From Bacillota bacterium (lineage in GTDB: Bacteria; Bacillota; Clostridia; Clostridiales; Clostridiaceae), in the NCBI GenBank assembly GCA_023445445.1, contig JAEXLD010000084.1:1-18495 (forward strand): 18,495 nt of DNA, in the 5' to 3' direction. Below, piece by piece: positions 5,887 through 14,398 of the stretch. Within the stretch, counting starts at the first letter, position 1, and each line of letters opens with the position of its first letter. The position numbers and the translations under genes were made by a program. The notes beneath the pieces are model-generated. The model was not told where the DNA came from, searched no databases, and worked only from the letters and a program-made list of their open reading frames with translations.

Positions 5887-7242
5887 ATGGTAGAGATGAA
5901 AAAAGAAAATATTAGGAGTACTTCTATATTTGATGTAAACGGTGTACCTAATATTAAGAAAGCTATGCCATTATCCCTTCAACATTTACTAGCTATGATT
6001 GTTGGAAATGTTACACCAGCTATTATAGTGGCTGGTATTACAGGAATGGATTTAAGTGATAAAACTTTATTAGTTCAATGCTCATTATTTATGGCTGGTA
6101 TTGCTACATTGATGCAATTATACCCGATTTGGAAATTAGGTTCAGGTCTTCCAGTTGTTATGGGAATAAGTTTTGCTTATGTACCAACCTTAACAGCAAT
6201 AGGTTCAACTTATGGTATTGAAGCTATTTTTGGAGCACAATTAGTAGGTGGTATTGCAGCAATAATAGTAGGTGCATTTATTAAACCACTAAGAAAACTA
6301 TTTCCACCATTAGTTGCTGGGACAGTTGTTTTTACAATAGGTTTATCATTATATCCAACTGCTATAAAATATATGGCAGGGGGAGTAGCTTCAAGTGATT
6401 TTGGTTCTCCAACCAATTGGATTATAGCAATGGTTACTTTAATAGTAGTTCTATTTTGCAATCATTTTACAAAAGGATATGTAAAGTTAGCTTCTATATT
6501 AGTAGGGATAATTGTAGGATATATATTTTCTATTGCTATAGGAAAAGTAGACTTTACTGCAATTTCATCAGCAAGATGGATACAAGTACCAACACCACTT
6601 CATTATGGAATGAAGTTTGAACTATCAGCAATTATATCTATGGTAATTATTTATATTGTCAATTCTGTTCAAGCAGTGGGAGATTATTCAGCTACTACAG
6701 AAGGAGGTTTAAGTAGAGAACCTTATGATAGAGAACTATCAGGTGGAATAATGGCAAATGGGGTTTCAAGTATATTAGGTTCATTTTTTGGTGGACTACC
6801 TACAGCAACTTATAGTCAAAATGTAGGAATAGTTGCTATGACTAAAGTTGTAAGTAAATATATAATAATGCTTGCTGCTGCTTTTATGTTAATAGCAGGT
6901 TTTATTCCAAAGTTTGGAGCACTAATTACCACTATACCACAAAGTGTTTTAGGTGGAGCTACAATAATAGTTTTTGCAATGATTACTATGACTGGAATAA
7001 AAGTAATTATAAAGGATGAACTATCTAGTAGAAATATAAGCGTTGTAGGACTTTCTGTTGCATTAGGAATGGGTATAACACAAGTTCCAGGAGTTTTAGA
7101 TGCTTTCCCAAGCACTGTTAATATGGTTTTTGGAAGCTCTCCAGTTGTTATTACTACTATAACAGTAATAGTATTAAATTTAGTATTACCAAAGCAAACT
7201 ATTGAAGATGAAGATAAAGAAAGAAGTAAAATAGAAAAATAA
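5887..7242 (+). CDS. NCS2-family nucleobase (xanthine/urate/uracil-type) permease
   Basis: This 451-aa polytopic inner-membrane protein should import a purine or pyrimidine base with a cation. The N-terminal block PLSLQHLLAMIVGNVTPAIIVAG, the acidic residue E272 in GDYSATTEGGLSREP, and the family signature QNVGIVAMTK (Q311, N312, G314, T319, K320; consensus QNxGxxxxT[RKG]) are all present. About 12-14 hydrophobic segments run to a short charged tail (EDEDKERSKIEK). Location next to a sigma-54 activator and xanthine dehydrogenase points to xanthine, urate or a related oxopurine rather than uracil, but the sequence alone does not fix the substrate. GGAGGAG lies about 10 nt ahead of the ATG at 5887. 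The gene has its own sigma-54 promoter and its own terminator, so it is a single-gene unit expected to respond together with the catabolic operon. Confidence 0.92.
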   Translation: MVEMKKENIRSTSIFDVNGVPNIKKAMPLSLQHLLAMIVGNVTPAIIVAGITGMDLSDKTLLVQCSLFMAGIATLMQLYPIWKLGSGLPVVMGISFAYVPTLTAIGSTYGIEAIFGAQLVGGIAAIIVGAFIKPLRKLFPPLVAGTVVFTIGLSLYPTAIKYMAGGVASSDFGSPTNWIIAMVTLIVVLFCNHFTKGYVKLASILVGIIVGYIFSIAIGKVDFTAISSARWIQVPTPLHYGMKFELSAIISMVIIYIVNSVQAVGDYSATTEGGLSREPYDRELSGGIMANGVSSILGSFFGGLPTATYSQNVGIVAMTKVVSKYIIMLAAAFMLIAGFIPKFGALITTIPQSVLGGATIIVFAMITMTGIKVIIKDELSSRNISVVGLSVALGMGITQVPGVLDAFPSTVNMVFGSSPVVITTITVIVLNLVLPKQTIEDEDKERSKIEK

Positions 7243-7257
7243 TATATTATATAAATA

Positions 7258-7324
7258 AAGTGTAAAATGAAGAGGTATATTTATTAATTCTAAAAGAATT
7301 TATTCCTTCATTTTACATTTTTTT
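7258..7324 (+). terminator. Terminator after the permease gene
   Basis: AAGTGTAAAATGAAGAGG (7258-7275) pairs with CCTTCATTTTACATTTTTTT (7305-7324), with one bulge near the loop, and ends in a T-run. A nested perfect stem AATTCT-AAA-AGAATT (7286-7300) occupies the loop. It ends 33 bp before the next sigma-54 promoter and separates the two units. Confidence 0.85.
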
Positions 7325-7356
7325 ATTAAAATTAATATAAATATAGATAAATTAAA

Positions 7357-7372
7357 TGGCACACAAATTGCT
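7357..7372 (+). promoter_or_regulatory. Sigma-54 (-24/-12) promoter of the regulator/xdh operon
   Basis: TGGCACACAAATTGCT fits the RpoN consensus. GG (7358-7359) and GC (7370-7371) are 10 bp apart, and both TGGCAC and TTGCT are identical to the permease promoter. Transcription would start near 7383, about 40 nt before the preferred start of the activator gene. Confidence 0.85.
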
Positions 7373-7423
7373 ATAAATAAGTATATAAATGAAGTAAGTA
7401 TTGAAAAAATGAGGTGTTTAGAT

Positions 7424-9184
7424 ATGTCATCTATATTAAAAGAGATTCAAAGTGCTGTAATGAGATATATAAATATAGTTGAAAAAATATTGAGTGTGGA
7501 TGTTGAAGTAGTTGATGAAAATTTAATAAGAATAGCTGCAACTGGTGCATATAAAAATAGAATAGATAAAGACATATCAAAACAAGGTTATGCCTACAGA
7601 GAAGTATTAAAAAGTGGAGAATTTAAGGCTATAACAGAACCAGGAAAAGATAGTATATGTAGAAACTGTATAAAAAGAGGAAAATGTGAAGAATTATTTG
7701 AAATGAGTACTCCTATAAAATTCCAGGGAAGAATAATAGGAGTTTTAGGACTTGTTTGCTTTAATAAGGAACAAAAGGAACAAATACTTGAAAAGTTTGA
7801 TAATTACAAAGCCTTTATGGAACAAATAGCTGAATTTATAAGTACTGCTGCTTATGAAAATTTACAGAGAAAAAGAGAGGATGTAGTATTAAAATCATTA
7901 AATTTAATTATAGATAAGATGGATCAGGGAGTAATGGTCTTAAATAAGAATGATAAAGTAACTCATATAAATTCAAAGGCCGCCGAATTAATTAAACATG
8001 CAGATAATTTTTTTGCTTCAAGGGTAACTATTGAAAGTACTGGAGATAGTTTGTTTCAAATGGAAATATATAAGGTATCCATTGGGAACCAAAGCTATCA
8101 ATTTATAGGAAACATTTTTCCAATGGGGTTAAATGATAATCAGTTTGATAAAATATTTGTATTTAGAGATTATAAAGGTTTCAGAGATAATATTTCAGAA
8201 TACACTAATATAAAAAATACAATTAAGACAGAAAATATTCTAGGACAAACCTCTATAATGCAGGATTTAAAAAGAAAAGTAAAAAGAATAGCTTTATCCA
8301 CATCTACAGTATTAGTAACTGGTGAAAGTGGTACAGGAAAAGAAGTATTTGCAAGAGCAATACATAATGATGGAAACAGAAAAGCTAAGGCTTTTGTTGC
8401 AATTAATTGTGGTGCAATACCAGATACATTGTTAGAAAGTGAATTATTTGGATATGTTAAAGGTGCCTTTACAGGAGCTGATCCTATGGGGAAGATAGGG
8501 AAATTTGAACTTGCAAATAAGGGTACAATATTTTTAGATGAAATAGGTGATATGCCAATTTATTTGCAAACAAAATTATTAAGAGTTTTACAAGAAAGAA
8601 AAATAACTAGAGTTGGTTCAAATAAAGAAATAGATATAGATGTTAGAGTTATTGCAGCTACTAACAAAAACTTAAGTGAATTAATAAGAGAAAATAAATT
8701 TAGAGAAGATTTATATTATAGATTAAATGTAATACCTTTGGATATACCTCCTTTAAGAGATAGAATAGAAGATATTGAATTATTAATTGAATTTTTTATA
8801 GATAAATATACTAATTTATTAGATAAAAGCTTTGAAAACATAGTGATAACAGATGAGGTAAGAAAAGCCTTTTATAGATATTCTTGGCCTGGAAATGTTA
8901 GAGAATTAGAAAATACTATAGAATTTATAGTTAATATGATAGGTACAGATGGAATAATAGATAAAGAGGTTATACCTAAAAATATTCTCTCAATAGATAG
9001 AATAGAAAGATCTTTAGATAGAAAAGAAATCATTCCCATTAAGGAATTAGAAGAAATTGAAATAAAAAAAGCACTTGAGCTATATGGGACAACAACAGAA
9101 GATAAAAAATTAATAGCAAAAAAATTAGGAATAGGAATTGCTACTTTATATAGAAAAATTGATGAATATAAGCTTTTTAAATAA
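7424..9184 (+). CDS. Sigma-54-dependent activator with GAF-like Cys sensor, PAS, AAA+ and Fis HTH
   Basis: This 586-aa bacterial enhancer-binding protein should bind DNA upstream of -24/-12 promoters and use ATP to open RpoN holoenzyme complexes. Residues about 15-145 form a GAF-like sensor with a CxxCx5C cluster (C79, C82, C88). A PAS-like domain follows at about 155-255 (MDQGVMVLNKNDKVTHINSKAAELI). The AAA+ domain has Walker A GESGTGKE (300-307), an intact GAFTGA loop (347-352) and Walker B FLDEIGD (370-376), then WPGNVRELENTIEF. A Fis-type helix-turn-helix closes the protein (KKLIAKKLGIGIATLYRKIDEY). An ATG at 7409 is in frame, but GAGGTG (7411-7416) is correctly spaced only for 7424. There is no receiver domain, so it probably senses a ligand or redox state directly. 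Its gene follows a sigma-54 promoter, which implies self-activation, and it is the likely activator of the purine genes. Confidence 0.92.
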   Translation: MSSILKEIQSAVMRYINIVEKILSVDVEVVDENLIRIAATGAYKNRIDKDISKQGYAYREVLKSGEFKAITEPGKDSICRNCIKRGKCEELFEMSTPIKFQGRIIGVLGLVCFNKEQKEQILEKFDNYKAFMEQIAEFISTAAYENLQRKREDVVLKSLNLIIDKMDQGVMVLNKNDKVTHINSKAAELIKHADNFFASRVTIESTGDSLFQMEIYKVSIGNQSYQFIGNIFPMGLNDNQFDKIFVFRDYKGFRDNISEYTNIKNTIKTENILGQTSIMQDLKRKVKRIALSTSTVLVTGESGTGKEVFARAIHNDGNRKAKAFVAINCGAIPDTLLESELFGYVKGAFTGADPMGKIGKFELANKGTIFLDEIGDMPIYLQTKLLRVLQERKITRVGSNKEIDIDVRVIAATNKNLSELIRENKFREDLYYRLNVIPLDIPPLRDRIEDIELLIEFFIDKYTNLLDKSFENIVITDEVRKAFYRYSWPGNVRELENTIEFIVNMIGTDGIIDKEVIPKNILSIDRIERSLDRKEIIPIKELEEIEIKKALELYGTTTEDKKLIAKKLGIGIATLYRKIDEYKLFK

Positions 9185-9312
9185 AAGAGAAAGCATTTAT
9201 TTATAAATTAAGCATATAAAATATCTATGTATTATAAATAAATATAATTACAGTAGTTCTAAGTAATAATAATTTATATAAAGGTAACAAAGAATGTTTT
9301 TGGAGGTGTAAA

Positions 9313-11604
9313 ATGACTTATAAAGTAATAGGAAGCAATGTAAATAGAATTGATGCAGTTGCTAAAGTTACTGGAAAAGCAAAATATGTTGATGATTTTT
9401 TTGAGCGTGATATGCTTGTTGGTAAAGTTTTAAGAAGTCCTTATGGCCATGCAAAAATAATCAATATAGATTTTAGTGAAGCAAGTAAATTAGAGGGAGT
9501 AGAAGCAATAATAACTCATAAGGAGCTCCCTAAGATAAAATTTGCTACAGCAGGTCATCCATGGTCTTTAGATATTACTCATAGAGATATTGAAGATAGG
9601 CTTATATTAACTGATAAAGCAAGATTTGTAGGAGATGTTATAGCAGCAGTAGTAGCAATTAATGAAGTAATAGCAGAGAGAGCACTAAAGCTTATAAAGG
9701 TAGAATATGAGGTTTTACCACATATTATAAAATCAGAAGATGCGATTAAAGATGGTGCACCAATAATACATGATGAAAGACCAAACAATGTACTAAGTGA
9801 AATGGGATCAGAGTCTGGAAATGTTGAAGAAGATTTTAAAAATGCTTATAAAATTTTTGAGGATACCTTTGAAACTAGCATAGTACAACATTGTCAAATG
9901 GAAAACCATAGTGCATATTCTTATGTAGATGGGGAAGGAAGAATAGTAGTGGTTTCATCTACACAAATACCTCATATAGTCAGAAGAGTTGTAGGGCAAG
10001 CTTTTGGAATACCTTGGGGGAAAATAAGAGTAATTAAACCTTATGTTGGTGGTGGATTTGGGAATAAACAAGACGTAGTTTTGGAACCGCTAACAGTGGC
10101 AATGAGTCTAGCTGTAAATGGTAAACCAGTTAGATATACATTAGATAGAGAAGAATGCTTTATTGATACCAGAACTAGACATGCTATGAAGTTAAAATTT
10201 AAAACAGCAGTATCTAAAGAGGGCAAATTACTTGGATTATATATAGATAATTTAGTTAATAATGGAGCTTATGCATCTCATGGGCATTCAGTTACTATGA
10301 GTGCTGGAAGTAAATTTAGACCACTATATAATTTTAATTCGATAAAGTATAATCCTAAAACAGTTTATACTAATTTACCAGCAGCGGGTGCAATGAGGGG
10401 ATATGGTGCACCACAAATGTTTTTTGCAATTGAAAGTCATGTTGAAGATATAGCAAGAAAATTAAATATGGATCCAATAGAATTTAGATTAAAAAATTTA
10501 ATTAGTGAGGGATATATAGAACCAGTTAGTAAAAATATTGCAAGAGCTTTTGCACTTCCTGAATGTATAGAAAAAGGAAAAGAGCTAATAAATTGGGATG
10601 AAAAGAAAAAAAGTTATATAAATCAAAGTGGAGATAAAAGAAGAGGCCTTGGTATGGCGTGCTTCAGCTATTTTACGGGAACACATCCAGTAGCATTAGA
10701 GCCTGCTGGAGCAAGAATAGTTATGAATCAAGACGGATCAGTTCAACTACAAATAGGAGCCACAGAAATAGGACAAGGTAGCGATACTGTGTTTGGGCAA
10801 ATGGTTGCAGAGGTATTAGGGATTCCTTTAGATATGGTACATGTTATAAGTAATCAAGATACTGATATAACACCTTTTGATACAGGGTCTTATGCATCAA
10901 GACAATCCTTTGTATCTGGTGCAGCTGTAAGAAAAGCAGCTTTAGAAGTAAAAGATAAAGTCCTTGAATTTGCAAGGCATAAATGTGGTTTAGAAAAAGA
11001 AGCCTTAGATTTAGAAAATTGTAATGTCATTGAAAAAATATTAGGTAGAACTGTTTGTTCATTAGAAGACGTGGCTATGGAATCATATTATGACAGAATA
11101 AAATATGCTCCTATTACAAGCGATACTTCAGTAAATGTTAGAGTTAATTCAATTGCTTATGGAGTAACATTTACAGAAGTTGAAGTAGACATGAAAACAG
11201 GGAAAATAGAAGTTTTAGAAATTTATAATGTACATGATTCAGGAATAATATTAAATCATAAATTAGCAGAAGGACAAGTAGATGGTGGAGTTAGTATGTC
11301 ATTAGGTTATGCTCTTTCTGAGCAAATGCTTTTTGATGAAAAAACTGGTAAACCATTAAATAATAATTTATTAGATTATAAGCTTCAAACTATAATGGAC
11401 ACACCTTCCATAGGCTCTGCCTTTATAGAGAAATTTGAACCAGCTGCAGGATTTGGACAAAAATCTCTTGGGGAAAATACAACAATATCACCAGCTCCAG
11501 CAATACGTAATGCTGTATTAGATGCAACAGGAGTTGCTTTTAACAAAATTCCAATGAATCCTCAGTCAGTTTTTGAGAAATTTATAGAACTTGGCTTAAT
11601 ATAA
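9313..11604 (+). CDS. xdhA: Xanthine dehydrogenase, molybdenum-binding subunit XdhA
   Basis: This 763-aa cytosolic catalytic subunit hydroxylates hypoxanthine/xanthine, or can reduce urate, at a molybdenum cofactor. It is colinear with E. coli XdhA throughout. The N-terminus is RIDAVAKVTGKAKYVDDF (a/b hammerhead), followed by ATAGHPWSLD, VSSTQIPHIVRRVVGQA, VGGGFGNKQDV (GGGFG at 246-250), YTNLPAAGAMRGYGAPQ (R362, expected substrate-binding Arg), GATEIGQGSDTVFGQM and NVHDSGIILNHKLAEGQV. The catalytic Glu is E721 in KSLGEN, where E. coli has KSLGEP. The last residues, IELGLI, also match the E. coli ending. GGAGGTG precedes the ATG. The 128-bp gap after the regulator gene shows no terminator and no good promoter, so it is probably read from 7383. 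xdhB follows after 11 nt. Confidence 0.95.
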   Translation: MTYKVIGSNVNRIDAVAKVTGKAKYVDDFFERDMLVGKVLRSPYGHAKIINIDFSEASKLEGVEAIITHKELPKIKFATAGHPWSLDITHRDIEDRLILTDKARFVGDVIAAVVAINEVIAERALKLIKVEYEVLPHIIKSEDAIKDGAPIIHDERPNNVLSEMGSESGNVEEDFKNAYKIFEDTFETSIVQHCQMENHSAYSYVDGEGRIVVVSSTQIPHIVRRVVGQAFGIPWGKIRVIKPYVGGGFGNKQDVVLEPLTVAMSLAVNGKPVRYTLDREECFIDTRTRHAMKLKFKTAVSKEGKLLGLYIDNLVNNGAYASHGHSVTMSAGSKFRPLYNFNSIKYNPKTVYTNLPAAGAMRGYGAPQMFFAIESHVEDIARKLNMDPIEFRLKNLISEGYIEPVSKNIARAFALPECIEKGKELINWDEKKKSYINQSGDKRRGLGMACFSYFTGTHPVALEPAGARIVMNQDGSVQLQIGATEIGQGSDTVFGQMVAEVLGIPLDMVHVISNQDTDITPFDTGSYASRQSFVSGAAVRKAALEVKDKVLEFARHKCGLEKEALDLENCNVIEKILGRTVCSLEDVAMESYYDRIKYAPITSDTSVNVRVNSIAYGVTFTEVEVDMKTGKIEVLEIYNVHDSGIILNHKLAEGQVDGGVSMSLGYALSEQMLFDEKTGKPLNNNLLDYKLQTIMDTPSIGSAFIEKFEPAAGFGQKSLGENTTISPAPAIRNAVLDATGVAFNKIPMNPQSVFEKFIELGLI

Positions 11605-11615
11605 GGAGGAAGAAA

Positions 11616-12497
11616 ATGTTTGATATAAATAATATCTACCAACCTAAAACATTAAAAGAAGCCTTTGAGATTTTAGATAATAAAGAAAATATAAAAATTA
11701 TTGCAGGTGGAACAGACATATTAATAAAATTGCATCATGGAGAACTAACAGGAGTTGAACTTTTAAGTATTAGAGATATAGAAGAGTTAAAAGGAATAGC
11801 TATAAATGCTGAAGGAGATATAGAAATTGGTGCAATGGAATCCTTTAGTGATATTTTTAGAAGTGATGTAATAAATGAGAATATTTACGTATTATCAGAA
11901 GCAGCTGTTTCCATGGGAGGACCTCAAGTAAGAAATATGGCTACAATAGGTGGAAATGTATGTAATGGTGCTGTTTCAGCAGATAGTGCCACAACACTTT
12001 TTGCACTAAATGCAGAGCTTTTACTAAAAACAAAAAATGAAAAAAGAATAGTACCAATTAAAGAATTTTATTTAGGACCTGGAAAGGTAAGTATACTTCC
12101 TAATGAGATATTAGTAAAAATAATTATAAGAAAAGAAGAATATTTAGGGTATAAAGGGAATTATATTAAATTTAGCAATAGAAAAGCCATGGATATTGCA
12201 ATGCTAGGGGTTTCAGTTGTAGGAGCTATTGAAAATAATTACTTTAAGGATTTAAGAATTTCCTTAGGAGTAGCAGCACCAACTCCAATAAGATGCTTAA
12301 AAGCAGAGGAATTTTCAAAAGGCATTGAAGTAAGTATAAATAATATTATTGAAATATCAGAAAGAGCATTATTAGATGCAAAGCCAAGAAATTCTTGGAG
12401 AGGTTCAAGGGATTTTAGAGAACATTTGATAAAGGAATTAACTAAAAGAGGAATTATAGAAGTAATTAAGAGGTCTGGAGGTGTAATTAGTGAATAG
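11616..12497 (+). CDS. xdhB: Xanthine dehydrogenase, FAD-binding subunit XdhB
   Basis: This 293-aa CO-dehydrogenase/XDH flavoprotein-type subunit carries FAD and passes electrons from the iron-sulfur subunit to the acceptor. FAD-binding motifs are IIAGGTDILIKLHHG (AGGTD at 30-34) and MATIGGNVCNGAVSADSA (TIGGN at 110-114). The C-terminal CO_deh_flav_C part has LGVAAPTPIRC and SWRGSRDFREHLI. The match to E. coli XdhB runs from the first residues (MFDxxxY) to the end. AAGGAGG precedes the ATG. The 3' end overlaps the xdhC start by 8 nt, which indicates translational coupling and fixed subunit stoichiometry. Confidence 0.95.
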   Translation: MFDINNIYQPKTLKEAFEILDNKENIKIIAGGTDILIKLHHGELTGVELLSIRDIEELKGIAINAEGDIEIGAMESFSDIFRSDVINENIYVLSEAAVSMGGPQVRNMATIGGNVCNGAVSADSATTLFALNAELLLKTKNEKRIVPIKEFYLGPGKVSILPNEILVKIIIRKEEYLGYKGNYIKFSNRKAMDIAMLGVSVVGAIENNYFKDLRISLGVAAPTPIRCLKAEEFSKGIEVSINNIIEISERALLDAKPRNSWRGSRDFREHLIKELTKRGIIEVIKRSGGVISE

Positions 12498-12963
12498 TGA
12501 ATATATGAAGAAAATTTCATTAATAATTAATGAAAAAAAATATAATGTAGAAGTTGATATCAGAGAAACACTTTTAGATGTATTAAGAGAAAGGCTTCAT
12601 TATACTGGTGTTAAAAGAGGATGTTCTGTAGGAGAATGCGGAGCTTGTACAGTTTTAGTTAATGGTGTTCCAATAGATTCATGTATATATATGGCTCTAT
12701 GGGCAGATGGAAAAGAAATTTTAACTGTAGAGGGATTAGAAAAAAACGGAGAGTTATCTAAAGTACAAAAGGCATATATAGATGAAGGTGCTATACAATG
12801 TGGCTTTTGTACTCCAGGGTTAGTTCTTACAACAACAGCTCTTGTAAATAGTGGTAAGAAATACAATGATGAAGAAATAAAAAGGGAAATATCAGGACAT
12901 TTATGTCGTTGTACAGGATATCAAAAGATATTTAATGCTACTAAAAAATCTTTAGAAGAATAA
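12490..12963 (+). CDS. xdhC: Xanthine dehydrogenase, 2x[2Fe-2S] subunit XdhC
   Basis: This 157-aa iron-sulfur subunit of the XdhABC trimer links the Mo site to FAD. The ferredoxin-like cluster is bound by C45, C50, C53 and C65 (GCSVGECGACTVLVNGVPIDSC). The second, helical-domain cluster is bound by C104, C107, C139 and C141 (CGFC and CRC). All eight ligands are present. I chose the GTG at 12490 because GGAGGTG (12477-12483) is 6 nt ahead of it and 21 nt from the next ATG (12505), which is too far. The start overlaps the xdhB stop. The symbol follows the E. coli use (XdhC is the Fe-S subunit), not the XdhC/CoxI chaperone family. Confidence 0.95.
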   Translation: MNSEYMKKISLIINEKKYNVEVDIRETLLDVLRERLHYTGVKRGCSVGECGACTVLVNGVPIDSCIYMALWADGKEILTVEGLEKNGELSKVQKAYIDEGAIQCGFCTPGLVLTTTALVNSGKKYNDEEIKREISGHLCRCTGYQKIFNATKKSLEE

Positions 12964-13013
12964 ATATAAAAATCTATTATAAATAGTTAATTTGTAAGTG
13001 TGGAGGGGTTATT

Positions 13014-14375
13014 ATGAAAAATAGCTTGTTTATAAAAAACATTAAGGCTTTAATAACTTGTGATGAAAATGATAATTTGTTTGAAAATGTGAATTTATAT
13101 ATTGAAGATGGTGTAATTAAATATATAGGAAATGAAGTTTACAACGCAAATGAAGTAATAGATGGAAAGAACATGTATGTTTATCCAGGCCTTATAAATA
13201 GTCATCATCATCTTTTTCAAACCTTTACTAGAAATTTGCCTAAGGTTCAAAATATGGAGCTTTTTCATTGGTTAACTACCCTATATGAAATTTGGAAGGG
13301 TGTAGTCTCCGAATCAGTAAGATATAGTTCTTTAGTAGGAATGGGAGAATTAATGAAATATGGTTGTACTACTTGTTTTGACCATCATTACCTATTTCCT
13401 CAAAATGCAGAAGAAACACTTATTGATGAACAATTCAACTCAGCTAAGGAGCTTGGAATAAGATTCCATGCTTCAAGAGGAAGTATGGATTTAAGTAAGA
13501 AAGATGGTGGATTGCCACCAGATTCAGTAGTTCAAAAAATGGATAGAGTTTTATATGATTCAGAAAGAGTTATAAAAAAATATCATGATGCTAGTGAATT
13601 TTCAATGAGGAATGTTGCATTAGCACCATGTGCACCATTTAATGTTACAGCAGAACTTATGAAAGAAAGTGCAGCTTTAGCAAGAAAATATAATGTAAGA
13701 CTTCATACTCATTTAGCTGAAACAAGAGATGAAGAAAAATATACTCTTGAAAGATTTAATATGAGACCTCTTGAGTATATGGAGACTCTTAATTGGATTG
13801 GTAGTGATGTTTGGTATGCACACGGTATTCATTTTAATACAGAGGAACTTAAAGTTTTAGCAAAAACACAAACAGGAGTAGCACATTGTCCAATTTCTAA
13901 TATGAAATTATCATCAGGTATAGCAAGAATTCCAGAAATGATAAACTTAGATGTTCCAGTAGGATTAGCTGTTGATGGCAGTGCTAGCAATGATGGTTCA
14001 AATCTTTTAGAAGAACTTAGAGTTTGTTATTTGCTTCATAGATTAAATTGGAGTAATAAGGCACCAACAGGATATGATATTTTAAAACTAGCTACGAAAG
14101 GTAGTGCTAGAGTTCTAGGAAGAAAAGATTTAGGGGAGCTTAAAGTAGGAAAGGCAGCAGATTTATTTATGATAAATTCTAATAGAATTGAATTTATAGG
14201 AGCAGAATATGATCCAAAGTCAATATTAGGAACAGTTGGCTTTAAATCTCCTGTTGATTACACTATAATTGCAGGAAAAGTAGTTGTTAAAGATGGTAAG
14301 CTTACTTCTATAGATGAAGAAAAAACTGCTTTTGAAGCTAGAAAAGCTGTAGATAATTTATTTTCTAAAATATAA
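13014..14375 (+). CDS. 8-Oxoguanine deaminase-like amidohydrolase
   Basis: This 453-aa amidohydrolase-superfamily enzyme has the metal-ligand pattern of cytosolic aminohydrolases. H64 and H66 lie in PGLINSHHHLFQT, H233 and E236 in RLHTHLAET (HxxE), H270 in YAHGIHF, and D321 in VDGSASND. The blocks DHHYLFP, SRGSMDLSKKDGGLPP, LAPCAPFNVT and HCPISNMKLSSGI closely follow the Pseudomonas 8-oxoguanine deaminase and differ from classic guanine deaminase. The likely reaction is 8-oxoguanine plus water to urate plus ammonia. Hydroxydechloroatrazine ethylaminohydrolase is a common misannotation of this group. SsnA, the amidohydrolase of E. coli and clostridial purine clusters, is a more distant alternative. 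Location 50 nt after xdhC supports a purine substrate, with urate handed to XdhABC. A strong Shine-Dalgarno (GGAGGGG) precedes the ATG. Confidence 0.85.
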   Translation: MKNSLFIKNIKALITCDENDNLFENVNLYIEDGVIKYIGNEVYNANEVIDGKNMYVYPGLINSHHHLFQTFTRNLPKVQNMELFHWLTTLYEIWKGVVSESVRYSSLVGMGELMKYGCTTCFDHHYLFPQNAEETLIDEQFNSAKELGIRFHASRGSMDLSKKDGGLPPDSVVQKMDRVLYDSERVIKKYHDASEFSMRNVALAPCAPFNVTAELMKESAALARKYNVRLHTHLAETRDEEKYTLERFNMRPLEYMETLNWIGSDVWYAHGIHFNTEELKVLAKTQTGVAHCPISNMKLSSGIARIPEMINLDVPVGLAVDGSASNDGSNLLEELRVCYLLHRLNWSNKAPTGYDILKLATKGSARVLGRKDLGELKVGKAADLFMINSNRIEFIGAEYDPKSILGTVGFKSPVDYTIIAGKVVVKDGKLTSIDEEKTAFEARKAVDNLFSKI

Positions 14376-14398
14376 ATACATTATCTAAGGGCAAGGAT

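Noticed and set aside
6816..7115. Open frames antisense to the permease, including 6816-7115 and 6210-6461
   Set aside because: Hydrophobic shadow frames opposite membrane helices of a clear NCS2 permease; no ribosome binding site and no independent support.
7655..7690. Reading the CxxCx5C region of the activator as a ferredoxin-type domain
   Set aside because: The number and spacing of cysteines do not fit a ferredoxin fold, and the surrounding sequence is GAF-like.
12239..12520. Minus-strand frames across xdhB and xdhC (12239-12520, 12600-12866)
   Set aside because: They are antisense to conserved FAD and Fe-S subunit sequence and have no recognisable product.
12940..13013. Possible extra promoter or -24/-12 site before the amidohydrolase gene
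   Set aside because: No GG-N10-GC element with TGGCA, and no convincing -35/-10 pair. The 50-bp gap looks like a normal intra-operon spacer.
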